Part shown: one piece after another, positions 9,117-18,715 of the stretch
How the letters are laid out: each line of letters starts with the position of its first letter
How positions within the stretch are numbered: position 1 is the stretch's first letter
Origin: Luteibacter flocculans
Lineage (GTDB): Bacteria; Pseudomonadota; Gammaproteobacteria; Xanthomonadales; Rhodanobacteraceae
Reading direction: 5' to 3'
DNA: 64,000 nt
NCBI RefSeq assembly: GCF_023612255.1
Contig: NZ_CP063231.1
Coordinates: 3,454,001-3,518,000, forward strand
Position numbers and translations under genes: made by a program
Notes under the pieces: model-generated
The model's database searches: none
The model's input: only the letters and a program-made list of their open reading frames with translations
What the model was told of the DNA's origin: nothing

Positions 9117-9704
9117 ATGCGCAACGATCCCGATCGCCGTCGTTTCCTGGGGGTACTGGCCGCCACGGTGGCCGCCTCCGCGTCCCTGCCCTTCATCCTG
9201 CGCGCCACGCGACCCGCCATGGCCGCCGATGCACCCGCTCCGAAAGGCGGCAACGTGACGCTCGACTGCTTCGGTAACGACAAGAAGCCGCTGGGTACCT
9301 GCGTGCAGCCTCGCGTCGTGCTGACCGACGACGCATGGAAGGCCAAGCTGAGCACGAAGTCGTATTACGTGACACGCCACGAAGGCACCGAGCCGCCGTA
9401 TACCGGCGAAGGCTGGGACCGCCACGACAACGGCATCTACCGCTGCATCGGCTGCGACACGGCGCTGTACGACTCAGCCACGAAGTTCGATTCCGGCACC
9501 GGCTGGCCGAGCTTCTGGCAGCCGATCTCGAAACGGAACATCGTGCAGAAGACCGACCGCAGCCTCATCGAAGAACGCACCGCGGTGAACTGCGCGCGAT
9601 GCGATGCCCACCTGGGCCACGTGTTCGACGACGGTCCCGATCCCACAGGCTTGCGTTACTGCATGAACGCAGCGGCCATGCACTTCGTGCCGGTCACCGC
9701 ATGA
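9117..9704 (+). CDS. msrB: Tat-exported peptide-methionine (R)-S-oxide reductase (MsrB)
   Basis: Repairs methionine R-sulfoxide in proteins. The 195 residues begin with a twin-arginine signal (DRRRFLG at 6-12, then a hydrophobic stretch ending AMA-AD), so a folded enzyme is predicted in the periplasm. The catalytic domain shows [10 protein letters not shown], the two zinc CxxC pairs (CIGC and CARC) and the resolving motif RYCMNAAAM with catalytic Cys near 182. Standard MsrB is cytosolic and shorter, so the Tat leader is the notable feature. No msrA is adjacent. Confidence 0.92.
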   Translation: MRNDPDRRRFLGVLAATVAASASLPFILRATRPAMAADAPAPKGGNVTLDCFGNDKKPLGTCVQPRVVLTDDAWKAKLSTKSYYVTRHEGTEPPYTGEGWDRHDNGIYRCIGCDTALYDSATKFDSGTGWPSFWQPISKRNIVQKTDRSLIEERTAVNCARCDAHLGHVFDDGPDPTGLRYCMNAAAMHFVPVTA

Positions 9705-9711
9705 CGCAAAG

Positions 9712-9740
9712 AAAAAACCCCCGCTTCGCAGCGGGGGTTT
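9712..9740. terminator. bidirectional terminator between msrB and the peptidase gene
   Basis: CCCCCGC-TTCG-CAGCGGGGG-type stem with A residues on one side and T residues on the other, between two convergent genes whose stops are 40 bases apart. Confidence 0.93.
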
Positions 9741-9744
9741 CTCA

Positions 9745-12084
9745 TCAACCGCCCGGAGGCGTCATCGACGTCAGCTCGAATTCCTTCGGTGGCGTTTCGC
9801 CCTTGAGATAGCGCACGAAGTAATCCCAGCGGCGACGCGTCATGTACTGCGTTGCCGCGCCGTAGCCGTGATGCGCGTTCGGGATCATGACCAGGTCGAA
9901 GTCCTTGTTGGCCTTGATCAGCGCGTCCACGACGAGCAGGGTTTCGTACGGCGGTACGTTGTCGTCCGAGGTGCCGTGGGCGAGCATCAGGTGGCCTTTG
10001 AGGCCCGAGACCCACTTCTGGTTCGCCTGGTCGTCGTAGTTGGACTTGCCATCCTTGTCCATGACCAGCAGGCCCTGCCACTTCTCGGCCCAATCGTCCT
10101 CGTAGTTGCGGTTGTCGTGATTGCCGGACTCGGAGATGCCGACCTTGAAGACGTCGGCATAGCGGAACATCGCCGTGGCCGTGGCGTTGCCGCCACCGGA
10201 ATGCCCCCAGATACCGACGCGATCGCCGTCGAGCCAGGTGTACTTCTTCACCAGTTGCTTCACTGCGGCGACCTGGTCGGGAAGCGTGTTGTCGCCGATG
10301 TTCTTGAAATAGGCGTCGTGGAACGCCTTCGAGCGCCACGGCGTACCCATGCCGTCCACGGCGACCACGACGAAGCCGAGTTCGGCCAGCGCCTGGTTGT
10401 CACCGTGCGACGGAATGAAGCTGCGCGTACGCACCGAGCCGGTCTGCGGACCGGGATAGATGTAGACCACGAGCGGATACTTCTTCGACGGATCGAAGTT
10501 CGTCGGCTTGAACATCTGTCCGTAGAGATCGGTCTTGCCGTCGCGCGCCTTCACCGTGAATGCAGTCGGCGGCACCCAACCCTTCGCCTTCAGCCGCGAG
10601 ATGTCGGCCCGGGCGACTTCCTTCACCGTGGCACCCGTATCGGCACGACGCACCACCGCGACAGGCGGCGTGTCGATGGTCGAATACGAATCGAAGAAGT
10701 ACGTGCCGTCCTTCGACATGGATACGCTGTGATCGGCGTTTTCCGGCGTCAGCAGCGTCAGGTCCTTGCCGTCGAAACCTACCTTGTAGAACTGCTGGTA
10801 ATACGGATCGACGCCCTTCTCGCGACCCACACCACGGAACCAGATCGTCTTGGTCTTCGGATCGATATGAAGCACCTGGGTGACGTTCCAATCACCCGAG
10901 GTAATCGCGTGTTCCAGCTTGCCGGTCTTCAGGCTGTACATGTAGAGGTGGCCCCAGTTGCTCCGTTCGGAGAACCAGATCACCTCGTCGGTTTCCGGCA
11001 CGTACTGCCAGTTGGCCATGTCGTTGCCGCCTTCGAAGTAGGTCTTGGCCTGTTCTTCGAATACGGTGCGCACGTCACCCGTCTCCGGGTTGGCAACGCG
11101 GAACCACTCATGCGTGTGGTCGCGTGCCGTGGACACGAAGGCAATGCTCTTGCCGTCGGCAGACCAACGCACGTCGTCCCATACGCCAGGGCTGCACGAC
11201 ACGTCGTCGCAAATGGTGGAACGGTGCTGGTCGGGCGGCATCTTGAAGCGCACGACCTTCTTCGTCGGCACGTCGATGACGACGCGCTCGATCATCGTTA
11301 CATCCTTGTCGCCCGGCAGCGGGTACTTCCACGTATCCACCTTCGGATGGCCGACGTTGACGCTGACCAGCGTCATCTCGCCGGTCTTGCGCTGGTCCTG
11401 CTGGAACGTGGCGATCTTCTTCGAATCCGGCGACCAGACGAGGATGGCCTCGTCGGTGTGCTTCCAGCCGGCATTGTCGGTGGCGTAGCCGTAGTCCTTG
11501 ATGCCGTCGGTGGTGAGCTGCGTTTCCGCACCCGTAGCGATATCGCGCACCCAGAGATTCCAGTCGCGAATGAAGGCCTCGGACTTGCCGTCAGGCGACT
11601 TCAGGCCCGGCTCCTGGCCGAGCGACTGGCCCTTGGCGTCTTTCTTCGCGGCGGCGAGTTCGCACTTGCCGATGGCCTTGTCGCAAACGTAACGCTTGCC
11701 ACCCGAGGTGATGTCGAGGCCGTCGTCGGGACGCACGACGAAGCCACTGACGGGCAGCTTGGCCGCGTCGATCTTCTTGCCCGTGGCGGCGGAGAGCGCG
11801 GCGGCGACCTTGTCGCGGTCGAACGCGCGGGTGGCTTCGCCGGTCGCGGCGTCCACCTTGAGGAACTGATCGCCGTTCTTGTCGTGGTCGCGATACCAGA
11901 AGTGGCTGCCATCGATCCAGGTGACGCGCTGGACCGAGTGATCCACGAGCGGCATCGTGTTGTTCGGCAGGAACGAGTCCGCGCGGCGGTAGTCGTCGGT
12001 GGTGACGGTCTGGGCCGAGGCGGATGCCCCGATCAGTCCAAGAAGGACGGCGCCGCTAAGCACCGCATTGCGTTTGGTCGACAT
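9745..12084 (-). CDS. prolyl oligopeptidase family S9B dipeptidyl peptidase IV
   Basis: Exported serine peptidase of 779 residues that removes Xaa-Pro or Xaa-Ala dipeptides from peptide N termini. The signal peptide runs from 1 to about 24 (ASA-QT). A long N-terminal beta-propeller (DPPIV_N, about 60-520) carries the family block DGIKDYGYATDNAGW. The C-terminal hydrolase domain has the nucleophile Ser629 in GIWGHSGGG, Asp about 708 in HGTSDDNVPP and His about 738 in NAHHGYG. It stands alone, convergent with msrB. It probably serves periplasmic peptide scavenging. Confidence 0.93.
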   Translation of the reverse strand: MSTKRNAVLSGAVLLGLIGASASAQTVTTDDYRRADSFLPNNTMPLVDHSVQRVTWIDGSHFWYRDHDKNGDQFLKVDAATGEATRAFDRDKVAAALSAATGKKIDAAKLPVSGFVVRPDDGLDITSGGKRYVCDKAIGKCELAAAKKDAKGQSLGQEPGLKSPDGKSEAFIRDWNLWVRDIATGAETQLTTDGIKDYGYATDNAGWKHTDEAILVWSPDSKKIATFQQDQRKTGEMTLVSVNVGHPKVDTWKYPLPGDKDVTMIERVVIDVPTKKVVRFKMPPDQHRSTICDDVSCSPGVWDDVRWSADGKSIAFVSTARDHTHEWFRVANPETGDVRTVFEEQAKTYFEGGNDMANWQYVPETDEVIWFSERSNWGHLYMYSLKTGKLEHAITSGDWNVTQVLHIDPKTKTIWFRGVGREKGVDPYYQQFYKVGFDGKDLTLLTPENADHSVSMSKDGTYFFDSYSTIDTPPVAVVRRADTGATVKEVARADISRLKAKGWVPPTAFTVKARDGKTDLYGQMFKPTNFDPSKKYPLVVYIYPGPQTGSVRTRSFIPSHGDNQALAELGFVVVAVDGMGTPWRSKAFHDAYFKNIGDNTLPDQVAAVKQLVKKYTWLDGDRVGIWGHSGGGNATATAMFRYADVFKVGISESGNHDNRNYEDDWAEKWQGLLVMDKDGKSNYDDQANQKWVSGLKGHLMLAHGTSDDNVPPYETLLVVDALIKANKDFDLVMIPNAHHGYGAATQYMTRRRWDYFVRYLKGETPPKEFELTSMTPPGG

Positions 12085-12188
12085 CGATGGTCCCCGTGGC
12101 GGCAGGGCGGTGCGGAAAGCACCGCAAACCGGACGAGGCTAGCCCCCGGCGGTCGGCGGGGCCTATGCCAGAGGTCACGGGTGGCGCG

Positions 12189-13001
12189 CTAGCCGGTGTG
12201 CGCCCCAGTCCGGAAGCGCCGCCCCTGCCGCTCGATCATTTTCAGGGCCAGGCCATCGGGGAGCAGCTTAAACAACGTCTTGATCGCGCGGTTCACCCCG
12301 CCGTTGACGTACACGGCCGTCCCGGCATCCACCGCATCCAGCCCCTGGCGCGCCACCGTAAGCGCATCCATCCACATGAAGGCCGGCATTTTCGATACCA
12401 GGTTGCGTGAACCGGTCACGTCGTGGAACTCCGAATAGGTGAAGCCGGGGCAGACCGCGGTGGTATGCACCCCCGTGCCCTTGCCTTCCAGCGCCAGCGA
12501 CTGGGAAAACTTGATGAGATACGCCTTCGACGCCGCGTAGAGCGTATGCCCTGCCGACCCGGGCACGTGCCCCGCAAGCGACGCGACGTTGACGATGCGC
12601 CCATAGCCACGCGCTTTCATCCCCGGCAACAGCCGATAGGCAAGCTCGGTGGGTGCCGTCATCAGCACCTGGATGAACGCGGCATGGGTGGACCACGGCT
12701 GCTCGTTGAAATAGCCAGGCACGCCGTAGCCCGCGTTGTTGACCAGCACGTCGATCGTCAGCCCCTGGGCCTCGAGCGCCGCGACCAGGGCTTCCGGACC
12801 GTCCGGCCTTGCGAGATCGAGCGGCGCGACGATGGCTTCTATCGCGTGGCGATCGCGCAGCTCCTGCGCCAATGCTTCGAGCCGATCGGCACGACGTGCC
12901 GTGAGCACCAGGTCGTGACCACGACGGGCGAGTTCGCGCGCGAAGGCTTCGCCGATGCCGGCGGAAGCGCCGGTAACGAGGGCGCGTCGATTCGATGGCA
13001 T
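12189..13001 (-). CDS. short-chain dehydrogenase/reductase
   Basis: NAD(P)-dependent oxidoreductase of the classical SDR class, 270 residues. The cofactor motif is TGASAGIGEAF (10-20), NNAG is at 88-91, and the catalytic Ser141, Tyr155 and Lys159 lie in VNVASLAG and YAASKAYL. The RR after the second strand (TARRADR) suggests NADP preference. Relatives are annotated as DltE/YqjQ-like dehydrogenases of unknown substrate. The gene is alone on this strand. Confidence 0.9.
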   Translation of the reverse strand: MPSNRRALVTGASAGIGEAFARELARRGHDLVLTARRADRLEALAQELRDRHAIEAIVAPLDLARPDGPEALVAALEAQGLTIDVLVNNAGYGVPGYFNEQPWSTHAAFIQVLMTAPTELAYRLLPGMKARGYGRIVNVASLAGHVPGSAGHTLYAASKAYLIKFSQSLALEGKGTGVHTTAVCPGFTYSEFHDVTGSRNLVSKMPAFMWMDALTVARQGLDAVDAGTAVYVNGGVNRAIKTLFKLLPDGLALKMIERQGRRFRTGAHTG

Positions 13002-13171
13002 GGAAACTCCGTACTGGCTGCGTGATCGTTAAGTATGCGCCGACGTCGCATGAATGAATGAACGCCACGTGTGGTGAACGATGCCACGTCCTCTTCACGG
13101 TTCGTGCCCTTCTCAACCTCGAAGCTGGTCTCCGCGAAACATTCCCCACGAGTCAACAGGAGCTCACGACG

Positions 13172-13630
13172 ATGACCAGCACCGACCACGATCTCAAGGT
13201 TCTCAATTCCCTCATCGAAACCACCATCGATAGCGCCGAAGGTTACGGCGAAGCCGCCAAGGACGCCGAGAACACTCGCTACGCTGCAACCTTCCAGCAG
13301 CGCGCCGCGGAACGCCGTCAGGTGGTGCAGACCCTGCAGCAGCAGGTTCGTTCGCTCGGTGGCACGCCGGAAGACGACGGCACGATCCTCGCCAAGGCTC
13401 ACCGCATGTTCGTGGAACTGCGCGCGAAGATGAGCTCGAAGGACGACACCGCCATCGTCGACGAAGTCGAGCGCGGCGAAGATCACATCAAGGCGAAGTA
13501 CGAAGACGCCATGAAGGACAACGACGTCACCGCCGGCACGCGCTCGTTGATCAATGAGGCTTATGTGTCTGTGAAGGCCGGCCACGATCAGATGCGCGAT
13601 CTGAAGCATGCGCTGCATGCGAATCGCTGA
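13172..13630 (+). CDS. PA2169 family four-helix-bundle protein (DUF2383)
   Basis: 152-residue helical protein starting at ATG 13172 with an AGGAG site nine bases upstream; an upstream extension is open but lacks a ribosome site. The sequence HDLKVLNSLIETTIDSAEGY and the repeated ERRQ and ERGEDHIKAKYEDAM blocks match the DUF2383 ferritin-like family. ExxxD/H pairs could hold a metal, but the metal is unproven. Family members are often induced by stress. It has its own terminator. Confidence 0.88.
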   Translation: MTSTDHDLKVLNSLIETTIDSAEGYGEAAKDAENTRYAATFQQRAAERRQVVQTLQQQVRSLGGTPEDDGTILAKAHRMFVELRAKMSSKDDTAIVDEVERGEDHIKAKYEDAMKDNDVTAGTRSLINEAYVSVKAGHDQMRDLKHALHANR

Positions 13631-13708
13631 GGACGGCGAGCATTATTTGCTCAGCTTGTGAGAGCGAACGCGCAATGACCTGATCCGCGGCAACGCGGGT
13701 CGACATGA

Positions 13709-13735
13709 GAAGCCCCCCGCATGCGGGGGCTTTTC
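13709..13735 (+). terminator. terminator after the PA2169-family gene
   Basis: AGCCCCCCGC-AT-GCGGGGGCT stem followed by TTTT, 78 bases past the stop. Confidence 0.88.
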
Positions 13736-14010
13736 GCGTTGGGGATTCGAATTAAACAGCGCGCTCAGCCGGCGCTACCCACCTGTGCTCGGCCCGCCAA
13801 GCCGAAGCCCGTAGTCGAGCGAGATTTTGTCGCAATGCAAAACCGGACCGGGCCAACGATTACAGCGTAATGACGGCCAGATAGCTAGATGTTGACGCAC
13901 TGCAACATCCGCGCTTAGCCTCGAAGTGTCGCAGTTGGGGGGAACCATGCTGCGACGCAGATCCAGCCTAGGAGCCTTTTCTACTGACTGCCTGACCGGG
14001 GAACCCATCC
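13736..14010 (+). promoter_or_regulatory. upstream region of the TonB receptor gene
   Basis: No gene is seen in the 380 bases between the PA2169-family stop and the receptor start. Besides the terminator it holds a 13-bp palindrome ATTAC-AGC-GTAAT at 13859-13871 that could be an operator. No convincing promoter boxes could be fixed. Confidence 0.3.
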
Positions 14011-16443
14011 ATGACCAGACGACTCAAGCGACGCCTGCCGGCGGTCGCGCTGCTACCCCTTTGCTTGATGCATGCCCTCGCCGCCTCGGTAGCCTGGGCC
14101 GACGACACGCCGACCGCCGACACGGTCACGCCCGAAAAAGCCAAGCTGCTCCAGCAAGTCGTCGTCACCGGAACACGAAGCACCGACCGCACCGCGTCCG
14201 AATCCCTCGCACCGATCGACGTACTGAGCCCCGCGGATCTCAATGCCACCGGCAGTACGGATCTCGCCAGCGCCCTGAGCACCCTGCTCCCGTCGCTGGA
14301 CTTCCCCCGCCCCGCTATCAACGACGGCAACGACGCGATTCGGCCTGCCAGCCTGCGCGGCATGTCGCCCGACCAGGTACTGGTGCTGGTGGACGGCAAG
14401 CGGTATCACACGACCAGTCTGGTCAATTACAACTCATCGGTCGGCCGCGGCTCGGCACCGGTGGACCTCAATTCCATTCCGATCGCCGCGATCGACCACA
14501 TCGAAGTGCTGCGCGACGGCGCCGCGGCGCAGTATGGCTCCGACGCCATCGCTGGCGTGATCAACGTCGTGCTCAAGCGAGGCGGCGCCGCAGGCGGCAA
14601 CAGCATCACCGCCAGCGGCGGCATCATGGACAAGGGCGACGGCGCGCAGAACGGCGTGCAGGGCAGCATGGGGATACCGCTCGGCGGCCCTGAAGGCAGC
14701 GCGCCCGGCTGGATGCGCGTGGCGTGGAATTACCAGAACACCATGAACACCAATCGCGCAGAGAACCGCGACAAGTCCACCACGCTCGCCGGCGCCCCGA
14801 ACCCTTCCGGTATCCCATACGAGCGCTATGGCGACCCGGCGGTGAAGACGTACCAGTTGCTGCTCAACTTCGGCTACGACATCGCGCACGGCGTCGAACT
14901 GTACGGTTACCTCAATGGCAGCAAACGCGATGTCACCTCCAACGGCTACTACCGCGCCTACGACTCCGCGCGCAACGTGCCGGAGATCTACCCGAACGGA
15001 TTCCTGCCGCAGATCGTCAATCACAGCAACGACATCGCCGCGGTACTGGGCGTGCGCGGTACCACGGACGGCGGCTGGCACTGGGACTTTTCGGCCGATC
15101 ATGGCGAGAACAACCTGGGGTTCGACATCGCCAACAGCGTCAACACCAACCTGTACTACACGCAAGGCTATTCGCCGACGTATTTCAACGCCGGCACGTT
15201 CCGCAACAAGCAGAGCGTCGCGAACCTGGACCTGAGCAAGGACGTGCACATCGGCTTCCTGCCCAATCCGGTGACAGTGGCGTTCGGCGCGGAATACCGC
15301 AAGGAAACCTATGACATCGAATCCGGCGATCCGGACTCCTACTTCTTCGAGCCCGCTACGCTGATCCCCGGCACCACCACGCCGTATGCGGGAGGCTCAC
15401 AGGTGTTTCCGGGCCTGACGCCCCAGGTCGCCGGCAGCTTCGGACGGCATAGCCAGGCGGCGTACGTGGATCTGGAAACCGATGTGACCAGCAAGCTCTC
15501 CGCGGGTCTGGCCGGTCGCTACGAGCACTATAGCGATGCCGGTTCCACGCGCTCGGGCAAGCTGTCGGCGCGTTATCAGTTCACTGATACGTTCGCCTTG
15601 CGCGCCACCGCGTCCAACGGCTTCCGCGCGCCATCGCTGGCACAGCAGAACTACGAATCGGTCGTGACGCTGATCCAGAACGGCACACTCGCGCAGATCG
15701 GCACGTATCGCACGTCGGACCCAGTGGCGATCGAACTCGGCGCCAAGCCTCTGAAGCCGGAGAAGTCGACCAACTATGGCCTGGGCGCGGTATGGCAGCC
15801 ATGGAACGATTTCAGCGCGACCCTCGACCTGTATCAGATCCGTGTGGCCCACGCGATCCTGTATTCGGATCAGATCGCGGTAAACATCCCCAACAGTCAG
15901 GTCACCGGCGCGCAGTTCTTCGTCAATGGCGCCACCACGCGCACGCGCGGCGCCGACCTGATCGCCGACTACCGCATGGACCTGACTGACTGGGGCCAAC
16001 TCAACCTCACGGCCAGCGGCAACTACAACAAGACCAAGGTACTGGAAGTTTCCACACCGGCATTTGGCCGTGCCAGCGAAGGCTTGCTGACCTCGTCCAC
16101 CCCGCGCACCAAGTACGTGTTCGGCGGCGACTGGGAACTGAACGGTTTTGGTGTGCATGCGAACCTCACGCGGTATGGCTCGGTGATCCGCCGCGGTGAC
16201 GCCGACGACGGCAGCCAGGACCAGAAGTTCGCCGCGCGATGGCTGCTCGATCTTTCCGGCAGATATGCGTGGCAGGCATGGACCTTCACCGTGGGCGTGG
16301 ACAACGTCACCAACCAGTATCCGACCAAGGCGTCGCTGGCCAACGTGTACGAAGACCGCGCCGATGGCTTGCAGTACTCCTCGCTGTCGCCCTTCGGCTT
16401 CAACGGCCGCTACTGGTACGGCAAGGTCGCCTACCGCTTCTGA
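14011..16443 (+). CDS. TonB-dependent outer-membrane receptor
   Basis: Outer-membrane active transporter of 810 residues. Signal peptide about 1-31 (ends AWA-DD). A TonB-box-like QQVVVTGTR (about 48) precedes the plug domain with RGMSPDQVLVLVDGKRY and IEVLRDGAAAQYGSDAIAGVINVVLKR. The 22-strand barrel region ends in YGKVAYRF, with the terminal Phe required for insertion. The plug and the ending GFNGRYWYGK are like the iron-complex/oligosaccharide receptors common in Xanthomonadales. Substrate unknown; the adjacent amine oxidase suggests an amine, peptide or amino-acid derived ligand, by inference only. Confidence 0.92.
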   Translation: MTRRLKRRLPAVALLPLCLMHALAASVAWADDTPTADTVTPEKAKLLQQVVVTGTRSTDRTASESLAPIDVLSPADLNATGSTDLASALSTLLPSLDFPRPAINDGNDAIRPASLRGMSPDQVLVLVDGKRYHTTSLVNYNSSVGRGSAPVDLNSIPIAAIDHIEVLRDGAAAQYGSDAIAGVINVVLKRGGAAGGNSITASGGIMDKGDGAQNGVQGSMGIPLGGPEGSAPGWMRVAWNYQNTMNTNRAENRDKSTTLAGAPNPSGIPYERYGDPAVKTYQLLLNFGYDIAHGVELYGYLNGSKRDVTSNGYYRAYDSARNVPEIYPNGFLPQIVNHSNDIAAVLGVRGTTDGGWHWDFSADHGENNLGFDIANSVNTNLYYTQGYSPTYFNAGTFRNKQSVANLDLSKDVHIGFLPNPVTVAFGAEYRKETYDIESGDPDSYFFEPATLIPGTTTPYAGGSQVFPGLTPQVAGSFGRHSQAAYVDLETDVTSKLSAGLAGRYEHYSDAGSTRSGKLSARYQFTDTFALRATASNGFRAPSLAQQNYESVVTLIQNGTLAQIGTYRTSDPVAIELGAKPLKPEKSTNYGLGAVWQPWNDFSATLDLYQIRVAHAILYSDQIAVNIPNSQVTGAQFFVNGATTRTRGADLIADYRMDLTDWGQLNLTASGNYNKTKVLEVSTPAFGRASEGLLTSSTPRTKYVFGGDWELNGFGVHANLTRYGSVIRRGDADDGSQDQKFAARWLLDLSGRYAWQAWTFTVGVDNVTNQYPTKASLANVYEDRADGLQYSSLSPFGFNGRYWYGKVAYRF

Positions 16444-16515
16444 CGGCACCCCCTCCGCGCCGCACGCGCGGAGGGGCCATGTGCGGCATTCCGGATTCAA
16501 GGTCAGAGGTGATCG

Positions 16516-18138
16516 ATGCACGACGAGGTTTCTTCGCGCGGAGGCGATGCGCCGCGCAGCATGAGGCGGCGCGACCTGCTGCGCATGATTGGCGCCACCG
16601 CGGGTGGCGCGGCGATGTACCAGGCGATGAGCAGTTTGGGTCTGGCGACCGAGTCGCCGTTTCGTGGTACACCGACGCTGCAAGAAGCGCCGCGCGGCGC
16701 ATCGGTTCTGGTGCTTGGCGCCGGCATTGCCGGCATGGTGGCCGCCTACGAGTTGCGTCAGGCCGGCTACAAGGTGCAGGTGCTCGAATACAACCACCGT
16801 CCCGGCGGCCGCAACTGGTCGCTGCGCGGCGGCGATCGCTTCACCGAACTGGGTGGATTTACCCAGCACTGCCAATTCGATGACGGGCTGTATCTCAACC
16901 CCGGACCGTGGCGCCTGCCTTATCACCATCACGGCATCCTGTCGTATTGCAGGAAGCTCGGCGTGGCGCTGGAGCCCTTCGTGCAGGTCAACCACAACGC
17001 GTATCTGCACAGCGCCGATGCGTTCGGCGGCAAGCCGCAACGCTATCGCGAGATCAATGCCGACTACCGCGGCCATGTCGCCGAACTGTTGGCCAAGAGC
17101 ACGCAGCAGGCGAAGTTGGACCAGAGCGTGAGCAAGGAGGATCAGGAACGCCTGCTGGAATCGCTCCGCGAATGGGGCGCGCTGGACCGACAGTTCGCCT
17201 ACGCGCGCGGTGAGACCAGCAGCAACCGGCGCGGCTACGATCGCGACGCCGGTGGCGGACTGTCTGCCAGGCCGTCACCTTCCACGCCACTGCAATTGAC
17301 GGACGTGCTCGGTTCGCGCCTGTGGCAGTACCTGGTGGCCGGGGAAATCTACGAGTTCCAGACCACCTTGTTCCAGCCCGTCGGCGGTATGGGGCGGATC
17401 GGCGAGGCATTCGGTCGTGAACTGGAAGGTGTAATCCGCTATGGCGCCAAGGTCACCGCTATCCAGCAGGACGATCGCGGCGTCACCGTGGCCTACGAAG
17501 ATGCCGACACGCCAGGCACCACGCATTCCGCGAACGCGCAGTGGTGCGTCTGTACCATCCCGCTGTCGATCCTCGGCCAGTTGCCGATCAACGTGTCGCC
17601 CGCGATGGCCGAAGCCATCGCCGCCGTGCCCTATGCCGCTTCGGTCAAAGTGGGCCTGCAATTCAAGCGGCGCTTCTGGGAAGACGACGAGCAGATCTAC
17701 GGCGGCATCACCTATACCGATCTGCCGATCGCCAACATCGGCTATCCCAGCACAGGTTTCCATAGCGGCGGCAAGGGCGTGCTGCTGGGCGCCTATATGT
17801 GGGGGCAGGACGCTTACGAGTTCACCGCGATGGCGCCGGAGGAACGCGTGCGCAAGGCCGTGGACTACGGCAGCCGCATCCACCCGCAGTATCGCGAGGA
17901 ATTCGAGAACGGCATCGCGGTGGGCTGGCACCGATCGCCGTTTACCCTCGGCTGCTTCGGCGCATGGTCCGACGAAATGCGCGAGCGCCATTACGACAAC
18001 CTGTGCCGGATGGACGGCCGCATCGTGCTGGCCGGCGAACACGCGTCGTATCTGCCGGCCTGGCAGGAAGGCGCAGTGACATCCGCGCTCGACGCCATCG
18101 AACGGTTACATCGGCGCGCCACGGGAGGCATGGGATGA
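16516..18138 (+). CDS. Tat-exported FAD-dependent amine oxidase
   Basis: Flavin monoamine/L-amino-acid oxidase family enzyme of 540 residues. A twin-arginine leader (RRRDLLRMIG at 17-26, then ATAGGAAMYQAM) predicts export in folded form. The FAD dinucleotide motif VLGAGIAGMVAAYEL starts near 66, with the conserved RPGGRNWSLRGG next. The C-terminal flavin block is RIVLAGEHASYLPAWQEGAV. Its stop overlaps the start of a cytochrome c gene, so electrons may pass to the respiratory chain rather than directly to oxygen. The substrate is not evident. Confidence 0.9.
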   Translation: MHDEVSSRGGDAPRSMRRRDLLRMIGATAGGAAMYQAMSSLGLATESPFRGTPTLQEAPRGASVLVLGAGIAGMVAAYELRQAGYKVQVLEYNHRPGGRNWSLRGGDRFTELGGFTQHCQFDDGLYLNPGPWRLPYHHHGILSYCRKLGVALEPFVQVNHNAYLHSADAFGGKPQRYREINADYRGHVAELLAKSTQQAKLDQSVSKEDQERLLESLREWGALDRQFAYARGETSSNRRGYDRDAGGGLSARPSPSTPLQLTDVLGSRLWQYLVAGEIYEFQTTLFQPVGGMGRIGEAFGRELEGVIRYGAKVTAIQQDDRGVTVAYEDADTPGTTHSANAQWCVCTIPLSILGQLPINVSPAMAEAIAAVPYAASVKVGLQFKRRFWEDDEQIYGGITYTDLPIANIGYPSTGFHSGGKGVLLGAYMWGQDAYEFTAMAPEERVRKAVDYGSRIHPQYREEFENGIAVGWHRSPFTLGCFGAWSDEMRERHYDNLCRMDGRIVLAGEHASYLPAWQEGAVTSALDAIERLHRRATGGMG

Positions 18139-18581
18139 ACCGGCACACAAAACATAGCGCATGCGCGCTGGCCTGCATCGCGATGCTGCTCGTTGCAGGC
18201 GTTGCGGTGGCGCAGTCCTCCGACAACGCCGGACATGCCGGTGGAAAAATTGCCGCTGCCAATGGCGAAGCGGTTTATCGCAGCATCTGCCAGGGCTGCC
18301 ACATGCCCGACGCCAAGGGTGCGCGAGGCGCGGGCGCTTATCCTGCGCTGACCGGCAATCCTCGCCTGGTATCGCCGCAGTACATGGCGGCCGTCATCCT
18401 CCAAGGGCGGCGAGACATGCCCTCATTCAAGCCCGCTGCAGAAGGCGAAGATCGTTTCTTGCGCGACGCCAGCCTAAGCGACACGCAGATCGCCGACGTA
18501 ATCAATTACATCCGCACGCACTTCGGCAACCAGTATCCCGACCGCATCAGCGCCGAGGAGGTAGCGGCGATGCATCCGTGA
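18135..18581 (+). CDS. periplasmic class I cytochrome c
   Basis: Mono-haem cytochrome of 148 residues. The start is ATG 18135, overlapping the oxidase stop (ATGA), with a GGGAGG site; a longer frame upstream lies inside the oxidase gene. A signal peptide ends near VAVAQ. The haem-binding motif is CQGCH (52-56), and Met95 in RRDMPSF is the likely sixth ligand. The coupling to the FAD oxidase suggests it is the electron acceptor of that enzyme. Confidence 0.92.
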   Translation: MNRHTKHSACALACIAMLLVAGVAVAQSSDNAGHAGGKIAAANGEAVYRSICQGCHMPDAKGARGAGAYPALTGNPRLVSPQYMAAVILQGRRDMPSFKPAAEGEDRFLRDASLSDTQIADVINYIRTHFGNQYPDRISAEEVAAMHP

Positions 18582-18715
18582 GGCCTTTTCTCGGAACGGT
18601 CGGGGCATGCAACGAGACATCGTAGTAATACCTACCCCCTACCAGACTAAGCCTGCCTTGTAAGAAGATTCCCATTCAAGCGACTAAGGCACCAAAGGAA
18701 TGGGATACCAACGCC

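Noticed and set aside
9868-12192. 774-codon open frame antisense to the dipeptidyl peptidase
   Set aside because: Same GC-bias artefact; the peptidase has its full catalytic triad and signal peptide.
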